Of a DNA stretch of 64,000 bases, positions 15,614-29,502 are shown piece after piece. Positions within the stretch are counted from its first letter, which is position 1, and each line of letters begins with the position of its first letter. The notes beneath the pieces were generated by a model. The model had not been told where the DNA came from and searched no databases. It saw only the letters and a program-made list of their open reading frames with translations. This stretch comes from Pseudomonas fluorescens (GTDB lineage: Bacteria > Pseudomonadota > Gammaproteobacteria > Pseudomonadales > Pseudomonadaceae): contig NZ_CP008896.1 in NCBI RefSeq assembly GCF_000730425.1, positions 3,844,001 to 3,908,000 on the forward strand, in the 5' to 3' direction. The position numbers and the translations under genes are program-made.

Positions 15614-17410
15614 CTGGTCAACGTCGGTGCCCTTGAGCACCGCCACGTAATACGACAGCAGTTGCAACGGGATGGTGTAGAGGATGGGCGACAGGGTGTC
15701 ATGGATGTGCGGCATGTTGATGACGTGGGTGCCTTCACCGTTGGTCATGGCGGCCTTTTCGTCGGCGAACACGATCAGTTGGCCGCCCCGGGCGCGGACT
15801 TCCTGCAGGTTGGATTTGAGCTTCTCCAGCAGTTCATTGTTCGGCGCAACGGTGACCACCGGCATGTCATCGTCCACCAGGGCCAATGGGCCGTGCTTGA
15901 GTTCGCCGGCCGGGTAGGCTTCGGCGTGGATATAGGAGATTTCCTTGAGCTTCAGGGAGCCTTCCATTGCCACGGGGTACTGTGCACCACGCCCTAGGAA
16001 CAGGGTGTGGTTCTTGTCGGCAAACAGCTCAGCGACTTTCTCTACCGTGCTGTCCATGGCCAGGGCTTCGCCCAGGCGGGTCGGCAGGCGACGCAGTTCT
16101 TCTACCAGGGTGGCTTCGACGCCTTCGGCCAATGTGCCGCGAACCTGGCCCAGGGACAGGGTCAGCAGCAGCAAACCCACCAACTGAGTGGTGAAGGCTT
16201 TGGTGGACGCTACGCCAATTTCACGACCGGCCTGAGTCAGCAGGGTCAGGTCAGATTCACGCACCAGGGAGCTGATGCTGACGTTGCAGATCGCCAGGCT
16301 GGCCAGGTACCCCAGTTCTTTAGCATTACGCAAGGCGGCCAGGGTGTCGGCGGTCTCGCCGGACTGGGAGATGGTGACGAACAGGGTGTCGGGTTGCACC
16401 ACCACCTTGCGGTAGCGGAACTCACTGGCGACCTCGACTTGGCACGGAATACCGGCCAACTCTTCCAGCCAGTAACGGGCGACCATGCCGGCGTGATAGC
16501 TGGTACCGCAGGCGACGATCTGTACATTACGCACTTTGGCAAACAGCTCCGCGGCTTGCGGGCCGAAGGCGTTGACCAACACCTGGTGCTGGCTCAGGCG
16601 ACCTTCCAGGGTGCGTTGCACCACGGCCGGTTGCTCGTGGATTTCCTTGAGCATGAAGTGACGGAACTCGCCCTTGTCGGCGGCTTCGGCGCCGTCGCGA
16701 TACTGCACGGCTTCGCGCTCGACGGAGTTGCCGTTGACGTCCCAGATCGCCACGCTTTCACGGCGGATATCGGCGATATCGCCTTCTTCCAGGTACATGA
16801 AGCGGTCGGTGACCTGGCGCAGCGCCAATTGGTCGGAGGCGAGGAAGTTCTCTCCCAGGCCCAGGCCGATCACCAACGGGCTGCCACTGCGGGCGGCCAC
16901 CACACGGTCCGGCTGGCTGGCGCTGATGACCGCCAGGCCATAGGCGCCATGCAATTCCTTGACCGTGGCCTTGAGGGCGGTGGTCAGATCGCTATGGTCC
17001 TTGAGCTTGTGGTTGAGCAGGTGAGCAATGACTTCGGTGTCGGTGTCCGAGGTAAAGACGTAGCCCAGGCCCTTGAGTTGTTCACGCAGCACTTCGTGGT
17101 TTTCGATGATGCCGTTGTGTACCACCGCAATATCACCGGAGAAGTGCGGGTGGGCATTGCGCTCGCACGGCGCACCGTGGGTCGCCCAGCGGGTGTGGGC
17201 GATGCCCAGGCGGCCAACCAGGGGCTCGCCGGCCAGGGCCTGCTCCAGTTCGCTGACCTTGCCCGGGCGACGCATGCGTTCAAGCTTGCCAGCATTGCTG
17301 AAAACCGCCACCCCGGCACTGTCGTAGCCACGGTATTCCAGGCGCTTGAGGCCCTCGAGCAAAATGGCGGTAACGTTTCGTTCAGCAACTGCGCCTACAA
17401 TTCCACACAT
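15578..17410 (-). CDS. glmS: glutamine-fructose-6-phosphate aminotransferase (glucosamine-6-phosphate synthase)
   Basis: A 610-residue enzyme that makes glucosamine-6-phosphate from fructose-6-phosphate and glutamine, the first step to UDP-GlcNAc. The N-terminal glutamine amidotransferase domain starts MCGIVGAV with Cys2 as the nucleophile after Met removal. Two SIS sugar-isomerase domains follow (about 290-425 and 460-600; CGTSYHAG and SQSGETADT are visible). The extreme C-terminus NLAKSVTVE is intact, so the transposon insertion has not damaged the gene. It starts 10 bp after glmR with a GGAGAG ribosome-binding site. Confidence 0.98.
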   Translation of the reverse strand: MCGIVGAVAERNVTAILLEGLKRLEYRGYDSAGVAVFSNAGKLERMRRPGKVSELEQALAGEPLVGRLGIAHTRWATHGAPCERNAHPHFSGDIAVVHNGIIENHEVLREQLKGLGYVFTSDTDTEVIAHLLNHKLKDHSDLTTALKATVKELHGAYGLAVISASQPDRVVAARSGSPLVIGLGLGENFLASDQLALRQVTDRFMYLEEGDIADIRRESVAIWDVNGNSVEREAVQYRDGAEAADKGEFRHFMLKEIHEQPAVVQRTLEGRLSQHQVLVNAFGPQAAELFAKVRNVQIVACGTSYHAGMVARYWLEELAGIPCQVEVASEFRYRKVVVQPDTLFVTISQSGETADTLAALRNAKELGYLASLAICNVSISSLVRESDLTLLTQAGREIGVASTKAFTTQLVGLLLLTLSLGQVRGTLAEGVEATLVEELRRLPTRLGEALAMDSTVEKVAELFADKNHTLFLGRGAQYPVAMEGSLKLKEISYIHAEAYPAGELKHGPLALVDDDMPVVTVAPNNELLEKLKSNLQEVRARGGQLIVFADEKAAMTNGEGTHVINMPHIHDTLSPILYTIPLQLLSYYVAVLKGTDVDQPRNLAKSVTVE

Positions 17411-17420
17411 GGTTTCTCTC

Positions 17421-18188
17421 CTAGATGACTGCCGCGCAAATCAGCGTAATGCCGCGGGCTTGAATCTGGTCGCGGGCCTCAAGCGGCAGGCGATCATCGG
17501 TAATAAGGGTATGGACGCTGCTCCAGGGCAGCTCCAGGTTGGGGATCTTGCGGCCGATCTTGTCGGACTCGACCATTACCACCACTTCACGGGCGACTTC
17601 GGCCATCACTCGGCTCAGGCCCAGCAGTTCATTGAAGGTGGTGGTGCCACGCTGCAGGTCGATGCCGTCAGCGCCGATAAACAGTTGGTCGAAGTCATAA
17701 GAACGCAGCACCTGTTCGGCGACCTGGCCCTGGAACGAATCCGAGTGCGGGTCCCAGGTGCCGCCGGTCATCAGCAACACCGGTTCATGCTCCAACTCAC
17801 TCAGGGCACTGGCCACATGCAAAGAGTTGGTCATCACCACCAGGCCGGGTTGATGGCCCAGTTCCGGGATCATCGCAGCAGTGGTGCTGCCGCTGTCGAT
17901 GATAATCCGCGCATGTTCGCGCAAGCGCTTGACCGCCGCCCGGGCGATGGCGCGCTTGTGCACAGAAACAGGCTGGGCTGGATCGCCGACCAGTTCCTGG
18001 GGCATGGTGATTGCGCCACCGTAGCGGCGCAGCAACAAACCGTTGCTTTCCAGCGCGGCGAGGTCCTTGCGGATGGTCACTTCGGAGGTTTCGAAACGCT
18101 TGGCCAATTCATCCACGCTCACTTCACCCTGCTCGGTGAGCAAGGTGAGGATGTTGTGGCGTCTTTGTGGTGTATTTCGTTTCGACAT
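17421..18188 (-). CDS. glmR: DeoR-family regulator GlmR
   Basis: This 255-residue DeoR-type regulator has an N-terminal helix-turn-helix ([25 protein letters not shown], then [13 protein letters not shown]) and a C-terminal sugar-phosphate sensing domain ([11 protein letters not shown] and LFIGADGID). The equivalent gene between glmU and glmS in P. aeruginosa is called glmR and is thought to adjust amino-sugar synthesis. The ATG at 18188 gives the typical [10 protein letters not shown] start; a longer in-frame start exists at 18227. The gene ends 10 bp before glmS, so both are probably one transcript. Confidence 0.9.
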   Translation of the reverse strand: MSKRNTPQRRHNILTLLTEQGEVSVDELAKRFETSEVTIRKDLAALESNGLLLRRYGGAITMPQELVGDPAQPVSVHKRAIARAAVKRLREHARIIIDSGSTTAAMIPELGHQPGLVVMTNSLHVASALSELEHEPVLLMTGGTWDPHSDSFQGQVAEQVLRSYDFDQLFIGADGIDLQRGTTTFNELLGLSRVMAEVAREVVVMVESDKIGRKIPNLELPWSSVHTLITDDRLPLEARDQIQARGITLICAAVI

Positions 18189-18287
18189 GGTGATGATAAG
18201 TTTCGTTTCGAAAGATAACGAAGGCAATCAAAACCTATCGGCGAGAAATCGTCAAGCGCGGCGAGTAAAATTTTAAATCCCCAGAAA

Positions 18288-18387
18288 CCAAATGTGGGAG
18301 CGGGCTTGCTCGCGAATGCAGTCTGTCAGTTGATAAATGCATTGACTGACATTGCGCATTCGCGAACAAGCCCGCTCCCACATTGGA
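18288..18387. repeat. REPIN (inverted REP pair)
   Basis: Two copies of the pseudomonad REP core, AATGTGGGAGCGGGCTTGCT and its complement, face each other across a loop of about 45 bp, forming a 100-bp imperfect palindrome in the glmU-glmR gap. Nearly the same unit occurs at 53891-53987. Such REPINs are spread by RAYT transposases encoded elsewhere. Confidence 0.9.
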
Positions 18388-18416
18388 GATTTGTTACCTG
18401 TGACGGTGTGGATAAC

Positions 18417-19784
18417 TTAGGTCTTTTTGATTTTGACCGGGCGCTTCCAGCCGTCGATGTTGCGTTGGCGGGCACGAGCCACTGCCAATTGGGACTTATC
18501 CACATCCTGGTTGATCGTTGAGCCTGCCGCCGTGTTTGAACCGTCACCAATAGTCACCGGCGCAATCAGCGAATTGTTGGAGCCGATAAATACGTCTTCA
18601 CCAATCGTCGTCTGGTACTTGTTGGCACCATCGTAATTGCAGGTAATGGCGCCGGCGCCAATGTTGCTGCGGGCCCCAATCACTGCATCGCCAAGATAGG
18701 CCAGGTGCCCTGCCTTCGCATCGTCGCCCATCCGTGCGTTTTTCAGCTCGACAAAGTTACCCACATGGGCCCTGGCGCCCAGGACGCTACCAGGCCGCAA
18801 CCGTGCAAATGGACCCGCATCGCTACCCTCGCCCATCACCGCACCGTCGATATGGCTGTTGGCCTTGACCACCACGCCTTTGCGCAGGGTGCTGTCCTTG
18901 ATCACGCAGTTCGGGCCAATCACCACGTCGTCTTCGATGATCACGCGGCCTTCGAGGATCACGTTGATATCGATCAGCACGTCACGGCCTACGGTCACCT
19001 CACCACGTACGTCGAAACGCGCCGGGTCACGCAGTGTCACGCCCTGGGCCATCAGGCGGCGGCCTTCGCGCAGTTGATAGTGACGCTCCAGTTCGGCGAG
19101 TTGCTTGCGGTCGTTGGCGCCCTGCACTTCCATCGGGTCGTGGGGCTGCTCGGTGGCGACCAACAGGCCATCGCTCACTGCCATTTCGATGACATCGGTG
19201 AGGTAGTACTCGCCCTGGGCGTTGTTGTTGGACAGGCGGCTCATCCAATCAGCGAGCTTATTGGCAGGCACCGCAAGAATGCCGGTGTTGCCTTCGGTGA
19301 TGGCGCGCTGGGCTTCGCTGGCATCTTTATGCTCAACGATAGCTGCCACTTTGCCATCGGCGTTGCGCACGATGCGGCCGTAACCGGTCGGGTCGTCCAA
19401 CTCGACAGTGAGCAGGCCCATTTGGCCCGGCACCACGTGCTTGAGCAGGCGCTGCAGGGTTTCGACTTCGATCAGCGGCACATCACCATAGAGGATCAGC
19501 ACAGTGTCGGCCTTGATGAACGGTACGGCTTGCGCGGTGGCGTGACCGGTACCCAGTTGCTGGTCCTGCAACACGAAATTCAAGTCGTCGGCCGCCAGAC
19601 GCTCACGCACCACGTCGGCCCCGTGGCCAATCACTACGTGGATACGCTGTGGCTCCAGTTGCCGGGCGCTGTGGATAACATGGCCAAGCATGGAGTTGCC
19701 AGCAACCGGGTGCAGCACCTTGGGCAGGGCTGAGCGCATGCGGGTGCCCTGGCCTGCGGCGAGAATGACGATTTCAAGAGACAT
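18417..19784 (-). CDS. glmU: bifunctional GlmU (GlcN-1-P acetyltransferase / GlcNAc-1-P uridyltransferase)
   Basis: A 455-residue cytoplasmic enzyme catalysing the last two steps to UDP-GlcNAc. The uridyltransferase domain has the signature [18 protein letters not shown] (residues 7-24). The C-terminal half is a left-handed beta helix of hexapeptide repeats ([20 protein letters not shown], then [10 protein letters not shown] and [13 protein letters not shown]) that carries the acetyltransferase site. Length matches the family. It follows the atp operon terminator and precedes glmR-glmS, making an amino-sugar cluster. Confidence 0.98.
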   Translation of the reverse strand: MSLEIVILAAGQGTRMRSALPKVLHPVAGNSMLGHVIHSARQLEPQRIHVVIGHGADVVRERLAADDLNFVLQDQQLGTGHATAQAVPFIKADTVLILYGDVPLIEVETLQRLLKHVVPGQMGLLTVELDDPTGYGRIVRNADGKVAAIVEHKDASEAQRAITEGNTGILAVPANKLADWMSRLSNNNAQGEYYLTDVIEMAVSDGLLVATEQPHDPMEVQGANDRKQLAELERHYQLREGRRLMAQGVTLRDPARFDVRGEVTVGRDVLIDINVILEGRVIIEDDVVIGPNCVIKDSTLRKGVVVKANSHIDGAVMGEGSDAGPFARLRPGSVLGARAHVGNFVELKNARMGDDAKAGHLAYLGDAVIGARSNIGAGAITCNYDGANKYQTTIGEDVFIGSNNSLIAPVTIGDGSNTAAGSTINQDVDKSQLAVARARQRNIDGWKRPVKIKKT

Positions 19785-19844
19785 GAATGGCTACCAATCC
19801 TGGGCGGTCCGGCTTCAGACCAAAGAAGTGTTTTGCAAAAAAAG

Positions 19845-19872
19845 AAAAAGGGTAGCCGAGGCTACCCTTTTT
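19845..19872 (-). terminator. atp operon terminator
   Basis: A perfect 12-bp stem (AAAAAGGGTAGC / GCTACCCTTTTT) with a CGAG loop lies 35 bp after the atpC stop and is followed by a T run on the minus strand. It separates the ATP synthase operon from glmU and works symmetrically. Confidence 0.92.
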
Positions 19873-19907
19873 AATCAATCGCGCATGAAGCATGACGGCG
19901 TGGCCGC

Positions 19908-20324
19908 TTACTTCTTGCGGATCTGCTGGAGCGTGCGCAGCTGAGCTGCAGCCTCGGCCAGACGTACAGCAGCAGCGCTGTAGTCGAAGTCCGCACCCTT
20001 TTCGTTCAGGGCCTTCTCAGCAGCCTTGACGGCTTCCTGAGCGGAGGCTTCATCCAGGTCGCCAGCACGTTGCACGGTGTCGGCAAGTACCTTGACCATG
20101 TTCGGCTGAACCTCGAGGAAACCACCAGAGATGTAAAACACCTCTTTTTCCCCGCCTTGCTTGGTCAGAGTGATCGGACCTGGCTTCAAGCTGGTGATCA
20201 ACGGCGCGTGACCCATGGCAATACCAAGGTCACCGAGTTCGCCGTGTGCAATCACCATCTCTACCAGACCGGAGAAGATTTCCCCTTCCGCGCTGACGAT
20301 ATCGCAATGGACTGTCATAGCCAT
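19908..20324 (-). CDS. atpC: F1 ATP synthase epsilon subunit
   Basis: A 138-residue subunit of the F1 central stalk that couples and inhibits ATP hydrolysis. The N-terminal beta sandwich ([34 protein letters not shown]) and the C-terminal helical hairpin ([15 protein letters not shown] to [10 protein letters not shown]) are both complete. It is the last gene of the operon, 44 bp after atpD. Confidence 0.98.
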   Translation of the reverse strand: MAMTVHCDIVSAEGEIFSGLVEMVIAHGELGDLGIAMGHAPLITSLKPGPITLTKQGGEKEVFYISGGFLEVQPNMVKVLADTVQRAGDLDEASAQEAVKAAEKALNEKGADFDYSAAAVRLAEAAAQLRTLQQIRKK

Positions 20325-20368
20325 CTGATTGCCTCAACCTGATGAGCGCCCGTTTCCGGGCGCCTGGA

Positions 20369-21772
<1,404 letters not shown>

Positions 21773-22633
21773 TTAAACCGCGGCAGCGCCGCCGACGATT
21801 TCCGAGATCTCTTGGGTGATCGCAGCCTGACGCGCCTTGTTGTAGATCAGCTGCAAATCGCTGATCAGATCACCGGCGTTGTCGGTAGCGTTTTTCATCG
21901 CGATCATCCGCGCTGCTTGTTCAGCTGCGTTGTTCTCGACCACCGCCTGGTACACCTGCGACTCCACGTAGCGCACCATCAAGCCGTCAAGCAGCTCTTT
22001 AGCGTCTGGTTCGTAGAGGTAGTCCCAGTGGTGCTTGAGTTCCTGATCCGGGGTCGCCACCAGTGGAATCAATTGCTCCACGGTTGGCTGCTGGGTCATG
22101 GTGTTGATGAACTTGTTGGATACCACGGACAGGCGATCAATCCGGCCTTCCAGATACGCATCCAGCATCACCTTCACACTGCCGATCAAATCATTGATCG
22201 ACGGCTCTTCACCCAGGTGGCTGATAGCTGCAACGACGTTACCGCCGAAGTTGCGGAAAAAGGCCGCACCCTTGCTACCAACAACACACAGATCAATCTC
22301 GACGCCGTTTTCGCGGTTTACCGCCATGTCCTTGACCAGGGCCTTGAACAGGTTGGTATTCAAACCACCGCACAAACCACGGTCACTGCTCACTACCACA
22401 TAACCCACACGCTTGACGGCGCGCTCGATCATGAACGGGTGGCGGTATTCCGGGTTGGCGTTGGCCAGATGCCCAATTACCTGGCGGATACGCTCCGCAT
22501 AAGGACGGCTAGCAGCCATGCGCATTTGTGCCTTGCGCATTTTGCTGACCGCCACTTTTTCCATGGCGCTGGTAATTTTTTGCGTGCTTTTGATGCTCGC
22601 AATCTTACTGCGAATCTCTTTTGCGCCTGCCAT
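21773..22633 (-). CDS. atpG: F1 ATP synthase gamma subunit
   Basis: A 286-residue central-stalk rotor subunit. The N-terminal helix ([24 protein letters not shown]) and the C-terminal helix ([28 protein letters not shown]) form the coiled-coil shaft typical of AtpG. Between them is the Rossmann-like domain with [11 protein letters not shown]. It lies between atpA and atpD in the canonical order. Confidence 0.98.
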   Translation of the reverse strand: MAGAKEIRSKIASIKSTQKITSAMEKVAVSKMRKAQMRMAASRPYAERIRQVIGHLANANPEYRHPFMIERAVKRVGYVVVSSDRGLCGGLNTNLFKALVKDMAVNRENGVEIDLCVVGSKGAAFFRNFGGNVVAAISHLGEEPSINDLIGSVKVMLDAYLEGRIDRLSVVSNKFINTMTQQPTVEQLIPLVATPDQELKHHWDYLYEPDAKELLDGLMVRYVESQVYQAVVENNAAEQAARMIAMKNATDNAGDLISDLQLIYNKARQAAITQEISEIVGGAAAV

Positions 22634-22683
22634 GTAACACCTATCAGGTTAGCAAGCGGGAGCCTTGCGGCTCCCGCTGCGGC

Positions 22684-24228
22684 TTACCAGGTTTGGGTGG
22701 CCTTGAACTTCTCGATACCGGCTTTGAGGCCAGCGTCGATTTCGTCATTGAAGTCACCCTTCACGTTGATCTTGGCCAACAAGTCGGCGTGATCGCGGTT
22801 GAAGTAAGCAATCAGCGCTTGTTCAAAGCTGCCGACCTTGGCGATTTCGACGTCAGTCAGGAACCCACGCTCAGCGGCATACAGCGACAACGCCATGTCA
22901 GCGATCGACATTGGGGCGTATTGCTTCTGCTTCATCAGCTCGGTAACGCGCTGACCATGCTCAAGTTGCTTACGGGTCGCTTCGTCCAGGTCAGAAGCGA
23001 ACTGGGCGAATGCCGCCAGTTCACGGTACTGAGCCAGAGCGGTACGGATACCACCGGAGAGCTTCTTGATGATCTTGGTCTGAGCGGCACCACCCACACG
23101 GGATACCGAAACACCGGCGTTCACTGCAGGACGGATCCCGGAGTTGAACATGGCCGATTCCAGGAAGATCTGACCGTCGGTGATGGAAATCACGTTGGTC
23201 GGAACGAACGCGGAAACGTCGCCAGCCTGGGTTTCGATGATCGGCAGTGCGGTCAGGGAACCGGTTTTGCCGGTCACTGCGCCGTTGGTGAACTTCTCTA
23301 CGTACTCTTCGGAGACGCGGGATGCGCGCTCCAGCAGACGGGAGTGGAGATAGAACACGTCGCCTGGGTAGGCTTCACGGCCTGGCGGACGGCGCAGCAG
23401 CAGGGAAATCTGGCGGTAAGCCACTGCTTGCTTGGACAGATCGTCATAAACGATCAGCGCGTCTTCACCACGGTCGCGGAAGAATTCACCCATGGTGCAA
23501 CCGGCATACGGTGCCAGGTATTGCAGTGCAGGCGATTCCGAAGCACTGGCAGCCACGATGATCGTGTTTTTCAGTGCGCCGTTCTCTTCCAGCTTGCGAA
23601 CCACGTTGGCGATGGTCGATTGCTTCTGACCGATGGCTACGTAGACGCAGAAAATGCCGCTGTCTTTCTGGTTGATGATCGCGTCGATGGCCAGAGCGGT
23701 TTTACCGATCTGACGGTCACCGATGATCAGCTCACGCTGGCCACGGCCGACAGGGATCATGGCATCGACAGCCTTGTAGCCAGTCTGTACAGGCTGGTCT
23801 ACCGACTTACGCCAGATCACGCCTGGAGCAACTTTCTCGACCGCGTCGGTCTCGGTGTTGCCCAGTGGACCTTTGCCGTCAACAGGGTTACCCAGTGCGT
23901 CGACTACGCGACCCAGCAGTTCCTTACCAACCGGAACCTCCAGGATGCGGCCGGTGCACTTGGCGCTCATGCCTTCAGCCAGAGACTGGTAAGCGCCCAG
24001 GATTACGGCACCTACGGAGTCTTGCTCCAGGTTGAGGGCCATACCGAAGACGCCGCCCGGAAACTCGATCATCTCGCCGGACATTACGTCGGCCAGACCG
24101 TGAATCCGCACGATACCGTCAGATACGCTGACGACAGTGCCTTCGTTACGGGCTTGGGAGGTCACATCGAGCTTGTCGATGCGGCCCTTGATAATTTCAC
24201 TTATTTCGGAAGGATTGAGTTGCTGCAT
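22684..24228 (-). CDS. atpA: F1 ATP synthase alpha subunit
   Basis: The 514-residue non-catalytic nucleotide-binding subunit. Walker A is [13 protein letters not shown] (about 169-181) and the alpha signature [14 protein letters not shown] is near 365. The arginine finger lies in the same segment. It alternates with beta in the F1 hexamer. Intact and full length. Confidence 0.98.
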   Translation of the reverse strand: MQQLNPSEISEIIKGRIDKLDVTSQARNEGTVVSVSDGIVRIHGLADVMSGEMIEFPGGVFGMALNLEQDSVGAVILGAYQSLAEGMSAKCTGRILEVPVGKELLGRVVDALGNPVDGKGPLGNTETDAVEKVAPGVIWRKSVDQPVQTGYKAVDAMIPVGRGQRELIIGDRQIGKTALAIDAIINQKDSGIFCVYVAIGQKQSTIANVVRKLEENGALKNTIIVAASASESPALQYLAPYAGCTMGEFFRDRGEDALIVYDDLSKQAVAYRQISLLLRRPPGREAYPGDVFYLHSRLLERASRVSEEYVEKFTNGAVTGKTGSLTALPIIETQAGDVSAFVPTNVISITDGQIFLESAMFNSGIRPAVNAGVSVSRVGGAAQTKIIKKLSGGIRTALAQYRELAAFAQFASDLDEATRKQLEHGQRVTELMKQKQYAPMSIADMALSLYAAERGFLTDVEIAKVGSFEQALIAYFNRDHADLLAKINVKGDFNDEIDAGLKAGIEKFKATQTW

Positions 24229-24249
24229 TGCTCTGCTGCCCCTTCAAAC

Positions 24250-24786
24250 TCAAGATTTCAATGCTTCGGCAAGATTCGCGAGTTTGCCGCGAATCGAGCC
24301 ATCGATAACCAGGTCGCCGGCGCGAATGACAATGCCCCCAATGAGGGACTTGTCTTCCGCAACTTGCAGGCGCACTTCCCGGTCGAGTCGTGCACTGAGA
24401 ACCTTGGCGAGTTTGTCTTGCTGTTCTTGGTTCAATGCAAAAGCACTGGTCACTTCAACGTCTACCGACTTCTCTTGCTCGGCCTTGTACAGGTCGAACA
24501 GAGCGGCAATCTCCGGCAGAAGCAGGAGACGGTCGTTTTCGGCAACGACGTGGATGAAGTTCTGCACTTTCACATCAAACTTGTCGCCGCACACTTCAAT
24601 AAAAGTGGCGGCCTTGTCTGCGCTCGTCAGTCGCGGGGCCTTGAGCACGCGCTGCATGGTGTCGTCTTGCGACACTGCTGCAGCCAGGCCGAGCATGGCT
24701 GACCAAGAGGCCAGCTGCTGGTGGGCCTGGGCGTGCTCGAAGGCTGCCTTAGCGTAAGGTCGGGCCAACGTGGTCAATTCTGCCAT
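24250..24786 (-). CDS. atpH: F1 ATP synthase delta subunit
   Basis: A 178-residue peripheral-stalk connector between F1 and the b subunits. The N-terminal six-helix domain begins [20 protein letters not shown], and the family signature [25 protein letters not shown] lies near the C-terminus. It starts 12 bp after atpF. Confidence 0.97.
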   Translation of the reverse strand: MAELTTLARPYAKAAFEHAQAHQQLASWSAMLGLAAAVSQDDTMQRVLKAPRLTSADKAATFIEVCGDKFDVKVQNFIHVVAENDRLLLLPEIAALFDLYKAEQEKSVDVEVTSAFALNQEQQDKLAKVLSARLDREVRLQVAEDKSLIGGIVIRAGDLVIDGSIRGKLANLAEALKS

Positions 24787-24798
24787 GATCGCCCTCGC

Positions 24799-25269
24799 TT
24801 AAATTTCAGCAGCCAGTTTGTTTACCAGCTCCGCGTGCGCGTTTTGATCGATTGTGGCACCCAGGATCTTCTCAGCACCGCCGACGGCCAGAGCACCCAG
24901 TTGGGCACGCAGCGCATCTTTGACACCGTTCAGTTCCTGCTCGATCTCGGCCTGAGCCTGAACCTTCACACGGTCAGCGTCGATACGGGCTTTTTCAACA
25001 GCCTCTTCAACGATCTGGTTACCGCGTTTCTTGGCTTGCTCAATGATTTCGGCTGCTTGAGCTTTCGCTTCGCGCAGTTGCTGACCCGCTTTATCTTGGG
25101 CCAACTCCAGGTCGCGAGCTGCTCGTGCTGCAGCGTCCAGCCCATCCGCGATCTTCTTCTGACGTTCGTGCAGAGCTGCGATGACCGGAGGCCATACGAA
25201 CTTCATGCAGAAAACGACAAAAATCAAGAACGCTAAGGACTGACCAATAATGGTTGCATTAATGTTCAC
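24799..25269 (-). CDS. atpF: Fo ATP synthase b subunit
   Basis: A 156-residue peripheral-stalk subunit. One N-terminal membrane helix ([22 protein letters not shown], about 4-25) is followed by a long charged helix expected to dimerise as a coiled coil. The start is a GTG at 25269, preceded by GAGGTATT and giving the usual MNINATI N-terminus and length. A longer in-frame start at 25305 adds 12 unrelated residues. Confidence 0.95.
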   Translation of the reverse strand: MNINATIIGQSLAFLIFVVFCMKFVWPPVIAALHERQKKIADGLDAAARAARDLELAQDKAGQQLREAKAQAAEIIEQAKKRGNQIVEEAVEKARIDADRVKVQAQAEIEQELNGVKDALRAQLGALAVGGAEKILGATIDQNAHAELVNKLAAEI

Positions 25270-25325
25270 GCCAATACCTCGCTCATTCGTTGCACAACAC
25301 ACCAATCACTCGAAAAAACGAGTGA

Positions 25326-25598
<273 letters not shown>

Positions 25599-25671
25599 TT
25601 ACGTCGTATGGTTTAGGTTTTTTAGATTTTAAAGCGGTAAAACAAATCGTTTCATAGCCCGGTAGGGCCCA

Positions 25672-25693
25672 CCTTCCCGTTTTACCGGGAAGG
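25672..25693 (-). promoter_or_regulatory. hairpin in the atpB-atpE intercistronic region
   Basis: An 8-bp stem CCTTCCCG / CGGGAAGG with a 6-base loop lies between the atpB stop and atpE. No T run follows on the minus strand, so it looks like a stability or processing element that could help raise atpE expression, rather than a terminator. The role is inferred from position. Confidence 0.5.
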
Positions 25694-25717
25694 ACATCAG
25701 ACTAGTCGAGACTGGTC

Positions 25718-27011
<1,294 letters not shown>

Positions 27012-27159
27012 CACTCTTGCTCCTCAGTGGTCGGCTGCCGGAAATCAATAACTTGGCATAATTTGTGCCGACAAAATGCGCGCAGAGTATAGGGGCGGTT
27101 CTGCCCCTATTCAACTGCCGGGTAGTGATTTCCGACTGCACGCTACATAAGCAAATGTT

Positions 27160-28032
27160 TCAGCGGATGTGGGAAAGAACGCCCTGAAGCTCATCGAGGG
27201 AGTTATAGCCGATAACCAATTGCCCTTTGCCCTTCTTGCCGTGGCGAATTTGCACCGCAGAGCCCAGCCGCTCGGCCAGGCGCTGCTCCAGGCGCGCAAT
27301 GTCCGGATCAGTTTTGGCGGTTTCAACCGGTGCAGGTTTGCCACTGAGCCACTGGCGAACCAGGGCCTCGGTCTGACGAACGGTGAGACCTCGTGCGACA
27401 ACGTGTCGCGCCCCTTCAACCTGTTGATTTTCCGGCAAACCGAGCAAAGCACGGGCATGACCCATTTCCAGGTCACCGTGGGACAGCATGGTCTTGATCA
27501 CTTCCGGCAGTGCGATCAGGCGCAGCAGATTGGAAACCGTGACACGGGATTTGCCTACCGCGTCGGCCACTTCCTGCTGGGTCAGCTTGAATTCCTGCTG
27601 CAGGCGCTGCAGGGCAATCGCTTCCTCGATGGGGTTGAGGTCTTCGCGCTGGATGTTTTCGATCAGCGCCATGGCAATGGCCGTTTCATCCGGCACATCG
27701 CGCACCATCGCCGGAATGGTTTCCTGGCCGGCCTGCTGGCTGGCGCGCCAGCGGCGTTCGCCGGCGATGATTTCAAACCGACCACTACCAATGGGGCGCA
27801 CGACAATCGGCTGCATCACGCCCTGGGCCTTGATCGAGTTCGCCAACTCCTCCAGCGCCTGCGGGTCCATGTCCCGACGCGGCTGGTACTTGCCACGCTG
27901 GATCAGGTCCAGGGGCAAATGTTGCAGCTCACGGGAGTCGGCCTGCACCGCCTGCTCTTCCAGCGAAGTGACAGTCGGACCACTCAGCAGTGCATCCAGT
28001 CCACGTCCGAGACCTCGTTTCTTGACGGCCAT
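27160..28032 (-). CDS. parB: chromosome-partitioning protein ParB
   Basis: A 290-residue ParB/Spo0J CTPase clamp that loads at parS sites and spreads. The conserved box RGKYQPRRDMD (about 46-56) and the GERRWRA motif are in the N-terminal CTP-binding domain. The helix-turn-helix KLTQQEVADAVGKSRVTVSN follows, and the C-terminus dimerises. Its likely binding sites are in this window at 39664, 40294 and 42835. It starts 9 bp after parA. Confidence 0.98.
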   Translation of the reverse strand: MAVKKRGLGRGLDALLSGPTVTSLEEQAVQADSRELQHLPLDLIQRGKYQPRRDMDPQALEELANSIKAQGVMQPIVVRPIGSGRFEIIAGERRWRASQQAGQETIPAMVRDVPDETAIAMALIENIQREDLNPIEEAIALQRLQQEFKLTQQEVADAVGKSRVTVSNLLRLIALPEVIKTMLSHGDLEMGHARALLGLPENQQVEGARHVVARGLTVRQTEALVRQWLSGKPAPVETAKTDPDIARLEQRLAERLGSAVQIRHGKKGKGQLVIGYNSLDELQGVLSHIR

Positions 28033-28041
28033 GGGGGTTCC

Positions 28042-28839
28042 TTAAGTTGGCTGGGCTGCAGCGGTGCGTGAATTGCGGCGTTGGCGGCGAACCATCTCGC
28101 CGGCCAGCGCCAGGTAGGCAATGGCACCACGCGATGACTTGTCGTACGCCAGCGCGGGCATGCCATAGCTTGGGGCTTCGGCCAGGCGGATGTTACGTGG
28201 GATCACCGTGTCGTAGAGCTGGTCGCCAAAGTGTTCCTTGAGCTGCGCCGACACATCGTTCATCAGGCTCAGGCGCGGGTCATACATGGTCCGCAGCAGG
28301 CCTTCGACTTTCAGGTTCGGATTGAGCAACTCGGCGATACGCTTGATGTTATCCACAAGGTCGCTCAAGCCTTCGAGGGCGAAGTACTCGCACTGCATGG
28401 GGATAATCACCCCATCGGCGGCGACCAGCGCGTTGAGTGTCAGCATCGACAGCGACGGCGGGCAGTCGATCAAAATGTAGTCGTAGTTCTCGCGAATCGG
28501 CGCCAGGGCGCTGCGCAGACGGCTTTCTTTCATCTGCATTTCCAGCAGCACTACTTCCGCCGCGGTCAGATCGCGGTTGGCCGGCAGCAGTTGATAACCG
28601 CCGTGCTCGGAATAGTGCATGGCCTGGGCCAGGTCGCACTCGCCTATCAGCAAGTCGTAGACCGAGTTTTCCAGGCCGTGTTTATCCACACCGCTACCCA
28701 TGGTGGCGTTGCCCTGTGGATCGAGGTCGATCAACAGCACCCGACGCTTGGTAGCGACCAGGGATGCTGCGAGGTTGATGCAGGTGGTGGTTTTGCCCAC
28801 GCCACCTTTCTGGTTCGCTATCGCGAATACCTTAGCCAT
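28042..28839 (-). CDS. parA: chromosome-partitioning ATPase ParA (Soj)
   Basis: A 265-residue deviant-Walker ATPase. It starts MAKVFAIANQKGGVGKTTT, with the KGGVGKTT P-loop at residues 10-17 and the Walker B strand YDYILIDCPPSLSML. With ParB it positions the origin region. The start at 28839 gives the family N-terminus. It is 18 bp downstream of rsmG and probably part of the mnmG-rsmG-parA-parB transcript. Confidence 0.97.
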   Translation of the reverse strand: MAKVFAIANQKGGVGKTTTCINLAASLVATKRRVLLIDLDPQGNATMGSGVDKHGLENSVYDLLIGECDLAQAMHYSEHGGYQLLPANRDLTAAEVVLLEMQMKESRLRSALAPIRENYDYILIDCPPSLSMLTLNALVAADGVIIPMQCEYFALEGLSDLVDNIKRIAELLNPNLKVEGLLRTMYDPRLSLMNDVSAQLKEHFGDQLYDTVIPRNIRLAEAPSYGMPALAYDKSSRGAIAYLALAGEMVRRQRRNSRTAAAQPT

Positions 28840-28857
28840 TCTTGCTTGTGTTCCCAA

Positions 28858-29502
28858 TCATGCCGTGCGGCGCAGTATCAGCAGATGGCGTTGGCCTTGG
28901 CAACCGGGTACGGCCAAGGCGTGTTCGCTATCGAGGTGGAAGTCTGCCGGCAATGCTAACAGCTCGTCGCTTGGATGAACGCCCTTCATTGCCAGCCAAC
29001 GGGTGTTCAGGTCGCCCAGGTGGCGGGTCCAGTTGCTGAAGTTCTCCATGCTGCTGAAGGCCCTGGAAACAATTCCGTTGAAGGGCAGTTCAGGCACGAA
29101 GGCTTCGACGCGGCTGTGGATAACTTGCAGGTTGTCTAGCTTGAGTTCGAGTTTGACCTGGGTCAGGAAGCGGGTTTTCTTGCCGTTGCTGTCCAGGCAG
29201 GTCACTTGCGACCCGGGAAACAGGATGGCCAGCGGGATGCCAGGCATGCCACCGCCACTGCCTACATCGAGCCAGCGACCGTTTTCGATGAATGGCATCA
29301 CGCTCAAGCTGTCGAGCAGATGCCGCGACACCATTTCATCCGGATCGCGCACCGCCGTGAGGTTGTAGGCCTTGTTCCATTTGATCAACAGGGCCAGGTA
29401 GCCCAGCAGCAATTCGTGCTGGGCCTCGGTCAGTTCCACGCCCAATTGACGTGCTCCTGTGGATAACTCTTCGGCGTGTTGCAAGGTGACCAACGAACTC
29501 AA
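28858..29502 (-). CDS. rsmG: 16S rRNA (guanine-527-N7)-methyltransferase
   Basis: A 214-residue SAM-dependent methyltransferase that modifies G527 of 16S rRNA. Loss gives low-level streptomycin resistance in other bacteria. The SAM-binding motif is [17 protein letters not shown] (about 69-85). Its start overlaps the mnmG stop (ATGA, 29499-29502). Confidence 0.97.
   Translation of the reverse strand: MSSLVTLQHAEELSTGARQLGVELTEAQHELLLGYLALLIKWNKAYNLTAVRDPDEMVSRHLLDSLSVMPFIENGRWLDVGSGGGMPGIPLAILFPGSQVTCLDSNGKKTRFLTQVKLELKLDNLQVIHSRVEAFVPELPFNGIVSRAFSSMENFSNWTRHLGDLNTRWLAMKGVHPSDELLALPADFHLDSEHALAVPGCQGQRHLLILRRTA

Noticed and set aside
16007..17428. Long plus-strand open frame (473 codons) opposite glmS
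   Set aside because: It is the antisense shadow of a highly conserved, high-GC gene; the predicted protein is low-complexity and matches no family. The same applies to long antisense frames over atpD, atpA, dnaN-dnaA, gyrB, glyS, trkA and rsmB.
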